Below are positions 56,101-64,000 of a stretch of DNA of 64,000 bases, piece after piece (position 1 is the stretch's first letter; each line of letters starts with the position of its first letter). The stretch covers positions 1,511,001-1,575,000 of the forward strand of contig NZ_CP139957.1 in the NCBI RefSeq assembly GCF_034343125.1, in the 5' to 3' direction. The stretch is from Caldicellulosiruptor danielii. Its GTDB lineage: Bacteria; Bacillota; Thermoanaerobacteria; Caldicellulosiruptorales; Caldicellulosiruptoraceae. A model generated the notes under the pieces. It was not told the DNA's origin, made no database searches, and worked only from the letters and a program-made list of their open reading frames with translations. The position numbers and the translations under genes were made by a program.

Positions 56101-56432
56101 AAGTGTTCCTCTTAGATAGCATGAATGATTATATAAAAGGTTTAAATGTAGAGTTTATAGACAAAGAAACTGCTCAAAAGATGTTACTTGAAGACAAATT
56201 CTCATTTGTAATAAATGTTCCTTCTAAAGACAAAATACAAGAGTTTGGGTTTGTTTTGCGAAGACTTTCTGTTGAGTTTGGAATCACAACATTGACATCG
56301 ATTGACACAGCATTGTATTATGTGGATGTCCTGTCTTCATTGGATGAGATTGAAAAAGATATTTACTGTCTAAATGATTTATTTAAAGATGAAAGGATGA
56401 AGTGTTATGAGACATTTTCTTCATCTAAATGA
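53199..56432 (+). CDS. carB: Carbamoyl-phosphate synthase large subunit
   Basis: Makes carbamoyl phosphate from bicarbonate, ammonia and two ATP. 1077 residues, full length. Two homologous ATP-grasp halves are visible: [20 protein letters not shown] near the start and [20 protein letters not shown] around residue 560. A C-terminal MGS-like allosteric domain begins about residue 935. No break was found. The 3' end overlaps argF by 26 bases, so the carbamoyl phosphate is probably directed to arginine synthesis. Confidence 0.97.
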   Translation: MPKRKDIKKVLIIGSGPIVIGQAAEFDYSGTQACRALKEEGIEVVLVNSNPATIMTDTEIADRVYIEPISVDYIEEIIKKERPQGLLAGLGGQTALNMAFELAEAGILEKYGVCLLGTSLETIKKAEDRELFKKTMIEIGEPVPKSILALSVQEAIEFAREVGYPVIVRPAYTLGGTGGGIAYNEEELKYIASKGLKLSLIHQVLIEQSVLGWKEIEYEVMRDSNDNCITVCNMENIDPVGIHTGDSIVVAPSQTLSDKEYQMLRSASLNIIRSLKIEGGCNVQFALNPNSMEYVVIEVNPRVSRSSALASKATGYPIARIAAKIAIGLTLDEIINPITQNTYASFEPSIDYVVVKVPRWPFDKFEKADRRLGTQMKSTGEVMAIGRTFEEAFLKAIDSLDVKINYQLGLKKFEEMPDSQLLEYIKIPNDERVFAICEALSRNYDCKFISELSKIDYFFIEKFKNIVDMSKQLKKYDIESLPYDLLQKAKRLGFGDSYIANLLKEDVEEVIEIREKCKLKPSFKMVDTCAGEFEAKTPYFYSTYEKETDLVVSSKPKAIVIGSGPIRIGQGIEFDYCCVHSIFALKEEGVEAIIINNNPETVSTDFDTSDKLFFEPLTKECVLDIIKQEKPLGVIVQFGGQTAINMASYIAKNGVKILGTSMESIDTAEDRDKFLNLLKNLNIPYPPGGAAYSLEDAVRIAEKIGYPVLVRPSYVLGGRAMEIVYSRDELEKYIKAAIEISIKHPILIDKYILGKEAEVDGISDGEDVLIPGIMEHIERAGVHSGDSMAVFPPHTLSEKVKEKIVDYTIKLARALKVVGLFNIQFVIDKDENVYVIEVNPRASRTVPILSKVTGIPMIKIATKLILGKKLKDLGYQTGLVKEPDFFAVKAPVFSFSKLSKVDAYLGPEMKSTGEVLGISKNLKVALYKAFISSNHKFIKNGSCLILAPESEKDAIQQIIRKLYEVNYKVFLLDSMNDYIKGLNVEFIDKETAQKMLLEDKFSFVINVPSKDKIQEFGFVLRRLSVEFGITTLTSIDTALYYVDVLSSLDEIEKDIYCLNDLFKDERMKCYETFSSSK

Positions 56433-57333
56433 CCTTTCAAAAGAAGATATTCTTTATTTGATTGAGCTTGCAAGCAGACTCAAAAAAGAAGCTAAAAAAG
56501 GTTTTTATTTTCCATATTTAAAAAACAAAGCGTTGGGACTTATATTTACAAAGTCTTCAACAAGGACACGTGTATCATTTGAAGTGGGAATCCATCAGCT
56601 TGGTGGATATTCACTCTATCTTGGAAAAAACGACCTTCAGCTTGGCAGAGGTGAAACAATAGAAGATACAGCAAAGGTTCTGTCGCGATACCTTGACCTA
56701 ATTGTTATAAGAACATATGAACAAAAAGAGGTTGAAGAGTTTGCAAAATACTCTTCCATCCCAGTTATAAATGGTCTTACTGACGATTATCATCCGACCC
56801 AAATTATAGCGGATTTCCAAACAATTTTAGAGGAGAAAGGAAGGCTGAATGGCTTAAAAGTTGCTTATGTTGGAGACGGCAACAATGTAGCAGCCACACT
56901 TTTAGTAGGCGCAGCAAAGCTTGGTCTTGATATTGCAGTTGCAACTCCACCCGGCTATGAAATAAAGAAAGAAATTGTAGATTTTGCACTTGATGAAGCA
57001 AAAAAGAGCAAAAGCAATGTCATCTTTACCAATAGTCCAAAAGAGGCTGTAAAAGATGCTGATGTTGTCTATACAGACACATGGGTTTCGATGGGGCAAG
57101 AAGAAGAAAAGGAAAAAAGAATAAGAGATTTTGAAGGATATCAGGTAGATAGTACTCTTATGAGATTAGCAAAAGATGATGCAATATTCCTGCATTGTCT
57201 TCCAGCATACAGAGGGTTTGAAGTAACCTCAGAGGTCATAGACGGACCACAATCGAGGGTATTTGATGAGGCAGAAAATAGGCTTCACGCTCACAAGGCT
57301 ATAATGATTTTCGTGTGCCTTGGGAAAATTTAA
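56407..57333 (+). CDS. argF: Ornithine carbamoyltransferase
   Basis: Forms citrulline from ornithine and carbamoyl phosphate. 308 residues. [10 protein letters not shown] binds carbamoyl phosphate, [11 protein letters not shown] and [15 protein letters not shown] follow, and HCLPAYRG is the ornithine-site cysteine loop. The start lies inside the end of carB and is the only plausible one ([15 protein letters not shown]). A terminator follows. The carA-carB-argF grouping with ArgR-like boxes marks an arginine-controlled unit. Confidence 0.96.
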   Translation: MRHFLHLNDLSKEDILYLIELASRLKKEAKKGFYFPYLKNKALGLIFTKSSTRTRVSFEVGIHQLGGYSLYLGKNDLQLGRGETIEDTAKVLSRYLDLIVIRTYEQKEVEEFAKYSSIPVINGLTDDYHPTQIIADFQTILEEKGRLNGLKVAYVGDGNNVAATLLVGAAKLGLDIAVATPPGYEIKKEIVDFALDEAKKSKSNVIFTNSPKEAVKDADVVYTDTWVSMGQEEEKEKRIRDFEGYQVDSTLMRLAKDDAIFLHCLPAYRGFEVTSEVIDGPQSRVFDEAENRLHAHKAIMIFVCLGKI

Positions 57334-57358
57334 GAATATTGGTTTTTAAAAGAAACCA

Positions 57359-57424
57359 AGAAGGCTGGCCACAATTCAAGGATATACACCTTATCTGTGT
57401 TTGGTGGACAGCCTTCTCTTTTTT
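57359..57424 (+). terminator. argF terminator
   Basis: AGAAGGCTG (57359-57367) pairs with CAGCCTTCT (57409-57417), with CCAC/GTGG pairing inside, and the run CTTTTTT follows. It touches the stop of the convergent small membrane protein gene. Confidence 0.82.
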
Positions 57425-57710
57425 AGTTTTTATTGTTTCTATATGTGTCTTTAAAAATCTCATAGTTTCCAAATGAAGTCATGCAAATCAATATTGAATT
57501 AACAATAAGAAGCACAATATCCTTAAGTGTATTTTGATGAGGTATGAAGATAAACGAAAGAATAAAAGTTACAACAAATGTGTATATTCTGATTACATAA
57601 TCTTTACATCGTCTTTTAAAAATGCTTTTGGTAAACTGGACAATTATATTTGTAGCGATAGCAATACCAGCAAATGTCCCAAGCTGTTGAGCAGAAAAAT
57701 AATTTTCCAT
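57423..57710 (-). CDS. Small membrane protein, holin-like
   Basis: 95 residues from an ATG at 57710. Three hydrophobic segments: GTFAGIAIATNIIVQFTKSI, YTFVVTFILSFIFIP and DIVLLIVNSILICMTSFGNYE. The layout and the C-terminal NSILICMTSFGNYE resemble small phage holin-type proteins of Firmicutes, by memory only. No lysin or phage gene is nearby, so it is more likely a domesticated or unrelated membrane protein. Confidence 0.65.
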   Translation of the reverse strand: MENYFSAQQLGTFAGIAIATNIIVQFTKSIFKRRCKDYVIRIYTFVVTFILSFIFIPHQNTLKDIVLLIVNSILICMTSFGNYEIFKDTYRNNKN

Positions 57711-57800
57711 TTTACATCCTCAATTAATAATATATTATGTCTACTTCTATGATATTCTCAAAAGGCAAATACTGTGAAAAATTTTTTCAAATAAATAGTC

Positions 57801-58916
57801 CTATTTTAAATTCTCTGGATTTAATCCATCAAGTTCTTTTATCACAAATCTTCCATCTTTTCTAATAAGTTTTCCATCAAAGTAAATTTCCCCACCACCA
57901 TATTCAGGTGTTTGAATCAGTACAATGTCCCAATGAACAGCTGACCTGTTGCCATTGTCAGCATCCTCATATGCGTTACCTGGAGTAAAATGGATGCTTC
58001 CTGCAATTTTCTCATCAAAAAGTGTGTCTTCCATAGGCTTTGTAATATAAGGATTTACCCCAATTGAAAATTCACCAATATACCTTGCACCCTCGTCGGT
58101 ATCCAGTATCTTGTTGAGCTTCTCTGTATTGTTAGCAGTTGCTTTTACAATCTTTCCATCTTTAAATTCAAATCTTATATTTTCAAACCTGTACCCTGCA
58201 TAGTTCGAAGGTGTATTATATGTTATAAAACCATTTACAGAATCTTTGACAGGCGCAGTGTATACCTCACCATCGGGAATATTCATGTGGCCATCGCATT
58301 TGACAGCTTTCATGCCTTTAATTGAAAATCTCAAATCTGTGTCTTTTGCTACTATCCGAACCTCATCTGTCTTTTGCATAAGCTCAACCAAAGCGTCCAT
58401 TGCTCTTGACATTTTGCTATAGTCAAGATTGCAAACATCAAAATAAAAATCTTCAAACTCTTCCAAACTCATCTTTGCCTGTTGTGCCATTGAATAGTTG
58501 GGGTATCTTAATATGCACCACTTCGTCTTTGGAACTCTGATTTCTGTGTGAACTTTGTGAAACCATATTCTTTGATACAGATTCATCTTCTCGTCTGGAA
58601 CATCAGAAAGTTCAAATGGATTTGGTGAAGTTCTAATACCTATATATGCATCCATCTTTTCCATAAGTTCTCTTTCATTTTGAGCGATCATATCTATCTG
58701 ATCTTCTGTTGCACTTAAAAGAAGAGTTCTAAGCAGTGATGGATGTTTTAGCCACAAAAATGGTTTTGCACCTTTTGAATATGAGAGTTTTACAAGTTCT
58801 TTTGCAAGTTCAATCTCTTGCCCAATAAGCTCAATTAAAATGTTCTCGCCTTCTTTTAATTCAACCGAATACTCAATAAGGTTTTTTGCAAGAAGTTTTA
58901 ACCTCTCATCAGTCAA
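57801..58916 (-). CDS. M29-family metallo-aminopeptidase
   Basis: Thermostable aminopeptidase of the AmpS/PepT (M29) family, 371 residues. The TTG at 58916 follows AAAGGAGA. The di-metal ligands are expected in NIPDGEVYTAPVKDSVNG (Glu), IGEFSIGVNP (Glu), IHFTPGNAYEDADNGNRSA (His, Asp) and VHWDIVLIQTP (His, Asp), all present. Cytoplasmic; releases N-terminal residues from peptides. It is 31 bases behind rluB. Confidence 0.94.
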   Translation of the reverse strand: MTDERLKLLAKNLIEYSVELKEGENILIELIGQEIELAKELVKLSYSKGAKPFLWLKHPSLLRTLLLSATEDQIDMIAQNERELMEKMDAYIGIRTSPNPFELSDVPDEKMNLYQRIWFHKVHTEIRVPKTKWCILRYPNYSMAQQAKMSLEEFEDFYFDVCNLDYSKMSRAMDALVELMQKTDEVRIVAKDTDLRFSIKGMKAVKCDGHMNIPDGEVYTAPVKDSVNGFITYNTPSNYAGYRFENIRFEFKDGKIVKATANNTEKLNKILDTDEGARYIGEFSIGVNPYITKPMEDTLFDEKIAGSIHFTPGNAYEDADNGNRSAVHWDIVLIQTPEYGGGEIYFDGKLIRKDGRFVIKELDGLNPENLK

Positions 58917-58946
58917 TTTAGCACTCTCCTTTCAGTTTTTTGATTT

Positions 58947-59639
58947 TCATTTTTCAAACACTTTGTTTGCTGCTTCTTTATCCAAGAAAACAAATTCCCC
59001 TTCTTTTAGCTTTCCAAGCTGGAGTTTGCCTATTGCAACTCTTTTTAGCTTCAAAACCTTATGACCAATTTTGTCACACATTTTTCTTATCTGTCTATTC
59101 CTTCCCTCATGGATTTTTATCTCAACCAGAGCATTACCATTTATAAGCTTTAAAATCTTAAATTTGGCAGGTGCAGTCATTTTCCCATCTACCAAAAGAC
59201 CTTTTTCAAATCTTTCTATCTTTTCCTTAGAAGGAATTCCACTGATTAGGGCTATATAGGTCTTTTCAATATCATGTTTTGGATGTGTGACTTTGTATGC
59301 AAATTCACCATCATTTGTAAGCAGAATCAATCCAGTTGTGTCAAAATCAAGCCTCCCTACAGGAAATACCCTTACATTTACCTTGTCCTTGACCAAATCA
59401 ACCACTGTTTTTCTTCCCTTTTCATCCTTTGCAGAAGAAATAACTCCAAAAGGTTTGTTAAGCATAATATATACCTTCTGCATCTGCAGGGATATCCTCT
59501 TTCCATCTACTTCAACCACATCTTTTTCAGGATCAACCTTGAATCCAAGCTGGTTCACAAACTTTCCATTTACTTTTACCCTGCCTTGCAGGATAATCTC
59601 TTCACACTTCCGCCGGGAAGCTATGCCGCACTGTGCCAT
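58947..59639 (-). CDS. 23S/16S rRNA pseudouridine synthase, RsuA/RluB type
   Basis: 230 residues from the ATG at 59639. An S4 RNA-binding domain (MAQCGIASRRKCEEIILQGR) precedes the catalytic domain with Asp in PVGRLDFDTTGLILLTNDG. The family normally starts MRLQKF before this Met. In-frame codons for V-R-L-Q-K-F are present directly upstream, but the position of the initiator is GTA, not a known start codon. AGGTGAG lies just before that GTA. Either initiation is unusual, the ATG is used with a poor site, or one base is wrong. Confidence 0.9.
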   Translation of the reverse strand: MAQCGIASRRKCEEIILQGRVKVNGKFVNQLGFKVDPEKDVVEVDGKRISLQMQKVYIMLNKPFGVISSAKDEKGRKTVVDLVKDKVNVRVFPVGRLDFDTTGLILLTNDGEFAYKVTHPKHDIEKTYIALISGIPSKEKIERFEKGLLVDGKMTAPAKFKILKLINGNALVEIKIHEGRNRQIRKMCDKIGHKVLKLKRVAIGKLQLGKLKEGEFVFLDKEAANKVFEK

Positions 59640-59661
59640 AAATTTCTGAAGTCTTACAAGC

Positions 59662-60840
59662 TCACCTATCTCTTATCACCATCCACTCGGTATTTGTTAC
59701 TGCCTTTTCAATCAGTTCTTCTGCCTTGAGCTTGCTTTCCTCAGCCAAAACTTGTTCAAGTTTCGGTTTTGTTTTTGGATGCTTAGGAACAAACACAGTA
59801 CAGCAGTCTTCATAAGGGAGTATAGAGATATCATATGTCCCTATCTTCTTTGCAAGTCTTATTATCTCTTCCTTGTCCATGCCAATGAGCGGTCTGAAAA
59901 CTGGCATTGAAACAGCTGCCTGCGTGCAAAACAGGCTTTCCATTGTCTGGCTTGCAACCTGACCTATACTCTCACCGGTAATCAAAGCAAGTCCACCATT
60001 TTGCATGGCAATCTTCTGTGCAATCTTCATCATGAACCTTCTCATTATTATTGTCAAGAATCTCTCATCACAATTTTCATAAATAGAAAGCTGAATTTCA
60101 GTAAATGGAACTATATAGAGCTTTATCTTATCTGTGTATTTTGCCAAAACCTTACACAAGTCTATTACCTTTTCCTTTGCTTTCTCGCCGGTGTAAGGAA
60201 AACTGTAAAAGTGAATTGCTTCTATCTCAACACCTCTTTTGGCAATCATAAAACCGGCAACAGGACTGTCTATACCGCCGGACAAAAGAAGGTGCGCCCT
60301 GCCACCTGTGCCAAGTGGCATTCCTCCAATACCTTTTTCCTCTGATGAATATACATATACTTTGTCTCTTATTTCAATGTTCAAAGTAAAATCAGGGTTA
60401 TGAACGTCAACAGAAAGTCCATACCTCTCAGCAAACTTTTTCAAGATATGCGCACCTATTAACTTGGAAACCTCTGGAGACTGTAGTTCAAATTTCTTAT
60501 CTGCTCGTTTAGTCTCCACCTTAAAAGTCTTCTTACCTTTCTCAAGTTCACTTTTGGTAACAACCTCAGCAACCTGCTTCATTCCCTCTAGATTTTTTTC
60601 AGCAACCTCGCATATGGTAATTCCTACAATCCCAAAAACGCGTTTCAGTCTTTCAATAGCTTCATCAAAATACTCCTCACTTAAATTTTCAACAAATATC
60701 CTACCCTGCTCTTTTTTGACCATAACTGAGTCAATGTCAGAAAGTCTTTTTTTGATATTCCTGACCAGAGTATCCTCAAAAAGAGGACGATTTTGACCTT
60801 TTAACGCAAGCTCACCATATCTTATCAATACCGCTTTCAA
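59662..60840 (-). CDS. thiI: tRNA uridine 4-sulfurtransferase ThiI
   Basis: Adds sulfur to U8 of tRNA and supplies sulfur for thiazole synthesis. About 392 residues. The TTG at 60840 (MKAVLIRYGELALKGQNR) lies 9 bases after AAAGGATG; an ATG four codons earlier overlaps that site. Domains: NFLD/THUMP (1-165) and PP-loop ATPase (LLLSGGIDSPVAGFMIAKRG). CCTVFVPKHPKTKP follows. No rhodanese domain is present, as in Bacillus. It lies three bases downstream of the cysteine desulfurase gene, its likely sulfur donor. Confidence 0.95.
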   Translation of the reverse strand: MKAVLIRYGELALKGQNRPLFEDTLVRNIKKRLSDIDSVMVKKEQGRIFVENLSEEYFDEAIERLKRVFGIVGITICEVAEKNLEGMKQVAEVVTKSELEKGKKTFKVETKRADKKFELQSPEVSKLIGAHILKKFAERYGLSVDVHNPDFTLNIEIRDKVYVYSSEEKGIGGMPLGTGGRAHLLLSGGIDSPVAGFMIAKRGVEIEAIHFYSFPYTGEKAKEKVIDLCKVLAKYTDKIKLYIVPFTEIQLSIYENCDERFLTIIMRRFMMKIAQKIAMQNGGLALITGESIGQVASQTMESLFCTQAAVSMPVFRPLIGMDKEEIIRLAKKIGTYDISILPYEDCCTVFVPKHPKTKPKLEQVLAEESKLKAEELIEKAVTNTEWMVIRDR

Positions 60841-60855
60841 TTTTGAGCCCATCCT

Positions 60856-62004
60856 TTACTTTTTTATTTTTCTTAAGAATCGCAGTGCTTTTTCAACGCA
60901 CTCAAGTGCATAGTCAACCTCTTCAATTTGATTGAGGTAAGAAAACGAAAAACGTATACTACTTTCTGCAACTTCCATCCTCTTTCCCATGCAGTGCAAA
61001 ACCTTGTTGTAAGTTCTGCCTTTTGACGAGCAGGCAGAACCAGAAGATGCAAATATACCATAACTTTCAAGCGTGTGAAGAAATATTTCAGATTTTATAC
61101 CCAAAAAAGAGACATTTAAAATTGCATCAGATGTCTTTTCTAAAGGAGAGTTTATTACAATGCTATCCACGGCTGAAAGCCCTTCAATAAATCTTTGTTT
61201 TATATTTCTTAGCTTATTAGGTTCAGAAGCTTTTAGCTTCTCATATACCTCAATTGCTTTAGCAAACGAAAAAATCCCAGGCACATTTTCTGTTCCAGGT
61301 CGTACACCTTTTTGCTGCTGTCCACCAAAGATTATCGGCTGGATGTTTATACCCTTCCTGATATACAAAGCTCCTATTCCTTTTAATGCATGAATTTTGT
61401 GACCGCTAATAGACATAAGGTCCACATTTAACTCTTTCACATTGGTCTTTTCTTTCATAAAAGCTTGGACAGCATCTGTGTGAACAATAACATTTGGATT
61501 TTTCTTTTTCGCAATTTCAGATAGCTTCTTCACGTCAAATATATGCCCTGTCTCGTTGTTGACAAGCATCACGCTTACAAGAATGGTATTATCGTCCACA
61601 AACTTCTCAAATTGCTCAAAATCTAAATTACCCTCATCATCCACAGGTACATATTGTATCTCAAATCCATTTCTTTCTAAATACTCAAGTGTAGAAATAA
61701 CAGAAGGATGTTCAACAGGTATTGATATAATTTTTTTTCCTCTTTTCTGATGAGCAACCGCACAGCCAATAAGTGCTAAGTTGTTTGCTTCTGTCCCACC
61801 AGAGGTAAAATAAATCTCATCGCTACTACTTCCAAGTTTTTTTGCAATAATTTCTTTTGCCTCTTTTACTATTCTTTCTGCCTCAACACCAAGTCTGTGA
61901 AGCGATGAAGGATTGCCATAGGTATTTAGCAAAAACTTTGAAAGCTGCTCAACTACCTCATCAAAAGGCCTTGTAGTTGCAGCGTTGTCAAAGTACACAT
62001 TCAT
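60856..62004 (-). CDS. Cysteine desulfurase (NifS/IscS-like)
   Basis: PLP enzyme that moves sulfur from cysteine to an active-site persulfide. About 382 residues from the ATG at 62004 (MNVYFDNAATTRPF); ten extra codons are open upstream. The PLP lysine is in SISGHKIHALKGIGALY and the reactive cysteine in SSGSACSSKG. Adjacent to thiI, so it probably serves 4-thiouridine formation like Bacillus NifZ, rather than general Fe-S assembly. Confidence 0.95.
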   Translation of the reverse strand: MNVYFDNAATTRPFDEVVEQLSKFLLNTYGNPSSLHRLGVEAERIVKEAKEIIAKKLGSSSDEIYFTSGGTEANNLALIGCAVAHQKRGKKIISIPVEHPSVISTLEYLERNGFEIQYVPVDDEGNLDFEQFEKFVDDNTILVSVMLVNNETGHIFDVKKLSEIAKKKNPNVIVHTDAVQAFMKEKTNVKELNVDLMSISGHKIHALKGIGALYIRKGINIQPIIFGGQQQKGVRPGTENVPGIFSFAKAIEVYEKLKASEPNKLRNIKQRFIEGLSAVDSIVINSPLEKTSDAILNVSFLGIKSEIFLHTLESYGIFASSGSACSSKGRTYNKVLHCMGKRMEVAESSIRFSFSYLNQIEEVDYALECVEKALRFLRKIKK

Positions 62005-62020
62005 AATTTTGCACTTCCCT

Positions 62021-62752
62021 TCACATTTCTTCAAGTTCGTGCATCAAGATGGAAAGCGCAGCAATTGAAGCTGTCTCACTTCTGAGTATTCTTTTGCCAA
62101 GCGAAATAACTTGCACATTTTTAAAGGTTTTTAATTCCTCTATTTCCTCTTCTTCAAAACCGCCTTCAGGTCCAATCAAAATCCCAATGTTATTATAATC
62201 TGAAGGTAGACTCCATCTTGAAGGTCTTAGTTCCTTCTCATAGGGAATTAAAAGAATATCAAGCTTATCTAAATATTTCTCTTTAATCTCACAAATTCTA
62301 ATTGGCATTTCGATTAAAGGTGACACTGGACGAAGACACTGTTTTTGAGCTTCTTGTGCGATTTTGCGCCACCTTTCAACCTTTTTTCCCTGTTTTTCTG
62401 AAATGTCAATTACCACTCTTTTTGATACCACAGGTACAATTGTTTTTACTCCAAGCTCTGTTGCCTTTTGGATAACAATGTCCATTTTTTGGTTTTTGAT
62501 AATACATTGAAATAAAAAAATATTTTTGATACTTTCTCGGTCATTCAAAGTTTTGCCCTCAATCAAAAGTTTTATTTTATCCCTTGAAATTTCGACTATG
62601 CGCGCTGAGTAGTCATACTTGCCATCGCATAGATTTATTTTATCTCCTTTTCTTTTTCTTAAAACTTTGACTATATGATTTATATCTTCTTTATCAGTGA
62701 TGTAGGCAATATCATTCTCAACATTCTGCTTTTCAACAAAAAAGATTGACAC
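62021..62752 (-). CDS. rsmE: 16S rRNA m3U1498 methyltransferase
   Basis: SPOUT-class methyltransferase of 243 residues. An N-terminal PUA-like domain (HIVKVLRKRKGDKINLCDGK) precedes the knotted SAM-binding domain (GILIGPEGGFEEEEIEEL and SLGKRILRSETASIAALSIL). The GTG at 62752 follows AGGGTGA. It sits between prmA and the cysteine desulfurase gene, a typical dnaJ-prmA-rsmE order. Confidence 0.96.
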   Translation of the reverse strand: MSIFFVEKQNVENDIAYITDKEDINHIVKVLRKRKGDKINLCDGKYDYSARIVEISRDKIKLLIEGKTLNDRESIKNIFLFQCIIKNQKMDIVIQKATELGVKTIVPVVSKRVVIDISEKQGKKVERWRKIAQEAQKQCLRPVSPLIEMPIRICEIKEKYLDKLDILLIPYEKELRPSRWSLPSDYNNIGILIGPEGGFEEEEIEELKTFKNVQVISLGKRILRSETASIAALSILMHELEEM

Positions 62753-62763
62753 TTAATATCACC

Positions 62764-63684
62764 CTATACAGTTTTTTTACTCACAACCAAACACCACTGA
62801 CCCATTTTTTTCACTTCTACAATTTCAAGACTATTTTTCTCAAAGCTTTTCAAAACATCTTCAAGCCTTTCTCCAATAATGCCAGAAGAGATAAAAATTC
62901 CGTCCTCTTTTAAAACTCTATTTATATCTTTTGAGAGCTTTATAATAATATCAGCAACAATGTTAGCAATAACTACATCATACTCTTCTTCTATACCTTC
63001 AATAAGGTCATTCTTTTTAATTTCAAACTCAACTCCGTTTAACCTCGCATTTTCCTCTGCTACCTTCACAGCAACCTCATCAATATCCACTGCTAAAACT
63101 CTTTTTGCCAAAAACTTCTTTGCAGCTATTGCCAATATCCCTGAACCTGTACCAACATCAAGAACATCCATCCCTGGCTTTACATATTTCTGGATAGCTT
63201 CAAGGCATAGGGCAGTCGACTCATGAGTTCCTGTGCCAAATGCCATACCTGGGTCAAGCCTAACAATTATTTTATTGCCTTCAGCTTTATAATCTTCCCA
63301 TGAAGGAACAATTGCAATATTGCCTATCTCAACAGGCTTATAATACTTTTTCCACTCCTGCGCCCAGTCTTTTTCATCAACTTCAGAAATGTTAATTTTA
63401 CCTTCTCCAATATCAATATACTTTGCAACTTCTTTAAGCCTCTCCTCAATAGTATGTGTAAGCTCCAGAATATTGCTGCTTTCAGGAAAATAAGCACAAA
63501 CTTTCGCATAATCCTTTTTTGTAAACTGATTTTCGTCAATATAATCCCATAAATTTGGTCTTGTCACAATTTCATTGTCTTCAATGACAACGCCGTTTGC
63601 ACCAAGCTCATACAAAATATTTGAAATAGCGTCTTCTGCCTCTTCGGTGGTCTTAATTGATATCTCATACCATTTCATTTGCAC
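62764..63684 (-). CDS. prmA: Ribosomal protein L11 methyltransferase
   Basis: Trimethylates L11. 306 residues. An N-terminal substrate-binding domain is followed by the SAM domain with DPGMAFGTGTHESTALCLEA, VLDVGTGSGILAIAA and NIVADIIIKL. The GTG at 63684 is 6 bases after AAGGAG; the ATG two codons later is also possible. Its substrate gene rplK lies at 45108-45533. Confidence 0.96.
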   Translation of the reverse strand: MQMKWYEISIKTTEEAEDAISNILYELGANGVVIEDNEIVTRPNLWDYIDENQFTKKDYAKVCAYFPESSNILELTHTIEERLKEVAKYIDIGEGKINISEVDEKDWAQEWKKYYKPVEIGNIAIVPSWEDYKAEGNKIIVRLDPGMAFGTGTHESTALCLEAIQKYVKPGMDVLDVGTGSGILAIAAKKFLAKRVLAVDIDEVAVKVAEENARLNGVEFEIKKNDLIEGIEEEYDVVIANIVADIIIKLSKDINRVLKEDGIFISSGIIGERLEDVLKSFEKNSLEIVEVKKMGQWCLVVSKKTV

Positions 63685-63716
63685 TTTCTTCTCCTTCTTT
63701 CAAATTCAAAAATGTT

Positions 63717-64000
63717 TTATGAAAAGGCTTCTCTTATTCTATCCCAGAAATGTTTTCTCTTCTCATAGCCTTCTTCAGTTGAGAGTCTTTCAAATTCTCT
63801 CAAAAGCTCTTTTTGCTTTTCTGTGAGCTTTTTTGGAACTTCCACTATAAACTTTACAACAAGGTCACCTCTTCCTCGCGAACGCAGGTTTGGAACGCCT
63901 TTACCTCTTATTCTGACCTCATCACCATTTTGTGTCCCTGGTTCAATTCTCACTTTTGTCTTGCCATCAAGCGTTGGAATTTCTATCTCGCCACCTAAAG
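63717..64000 (-). CDS. dnaJ: Chaperone DnaJ, C-terminal end (start outside window)
   Basis: Co-chaperone of DnaK. Only the last 93 codons are visible. They encode the second beta-barrel domain and dimerisation tail: IEIPTLDGKTKVRIEPGTQN, RGKGVPNLRSRGRGDLVVKF and EVPKKLTEKQKELLREF. The J-domain and zinc fingers lie beyond the edge. It is 32 bases ahead of prmA on the same strand, so the heat-shock operon probably reads through into prmA-rsmE. Confidence 0.95.
   Translation of the reverse strand, partial: LGGEIEIPTLDGKTKVRIEPGTQNGDEVRIRGKGVPNLRSRGRGDLVVKFIVEVPKKLTEKQKELLREFERLSTEEGYEKRKHFWDRIREAFS

Noticed and set aside
57423-57710. Prophage or phage remnant around the holin-like gene
   Set aside because: No lysin, integrase, structural gene or attachment repeat lies nearby. 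The flanking genes are ordinary metabolic and RNA-modification genes.

Overview
The window is a gene-dense, AT-rich bacterial chromosome segment from a Gram-positive-type (Firmicutes) anaerobe. Indicators are a LexA/Hfq/MiaA/MutSL block, an apparent CtsR box, an ArgR-type operator, an L10 leader, a lipoprotein membrane-fusion protein, an indolepyruvate:ferredoxin oxidoreductase and a relic alpha/beta spore protein gene. Protein character and gene order suggest Caldicellulosiruptor or a close relative. That name is an inference from memory and was not tested by a search.

Layout: 1-1.7 kb holds ackA (cut by the window edge) and pta, the acetate-forming end of fermentation. 1.7-3.1 kb is an IS30-family insertion sequence placed just upstream of the pta promoter. 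3.2-12.3 kb holds lexA, convergent to a reverse-strand set ynbB-hfq-miaA-mutL-mutS-miaB (repair and tRNA modification). 12.4-18.2 kb holds a broken spore-protein gene and an operon paaK-iorA-iorB-paaK-ACT for aryl-2-oxoacid/arylacetyl-CoA metabolism. 18.3-24 kb holds clpB, hsp20, nrdR and a membrane GGDEF protein. 24-29 kb holds tRNA genes and a TetR-controlled ABC export operon. 29-39 kb is a mixed set: YjbQ, nitroreductase, Lon-like protease, a DUF6062-type protein, a P-loop/Asp23-like protein, ispD, CoA-disulfide reductase and a Ca2+-ATPase. 39-42.6 kb is a heterodimeric ABC exporter on the forward strand. 43-47 kb is rpmG-secE-nusG-rplK-rplA-[L10 leader]-rplJ-rplL with two upstream tRNAs; rpoBC does not follow. 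47-50 kb holds a DUF1858 protein, a MobA-like transferase, a GntR regulator, ispE and tRNA-Ser. 50-57.4 kb is forward-strand asnB and carA-carB-argF behind ArgR-type boxes. 57.4-64 kb is a small membrane protein, an M29 aminopeptidase, rluB, thiI, a cysteine desulfurase, rsmE, prmA and dnaJ (cut by the window edge).

Four genes carry a single-base frameshift: pta, the spore protein, the ABC-2 permease and ispE. Because ispE should be essential in a cell that uses the MEP pathway (ispD is also here), at least some of these are probably sequence errors. Most of the window is housekeeping. The most interesting non-coding signals are the fold-back that would hide the IS30 transposase start, the CtsR-type box at hsp20, the ArgR-type boxes at carAB-argF, the palindrome shared by lexA and ynbB, and an 18-base A tract ahead of the GGDEF gene. 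I found no CRISPR array, prophage or clearly new multi-gene system. No intergenic stretch exceeds about 300 bases once the IS ends and the L10 leader are counted.
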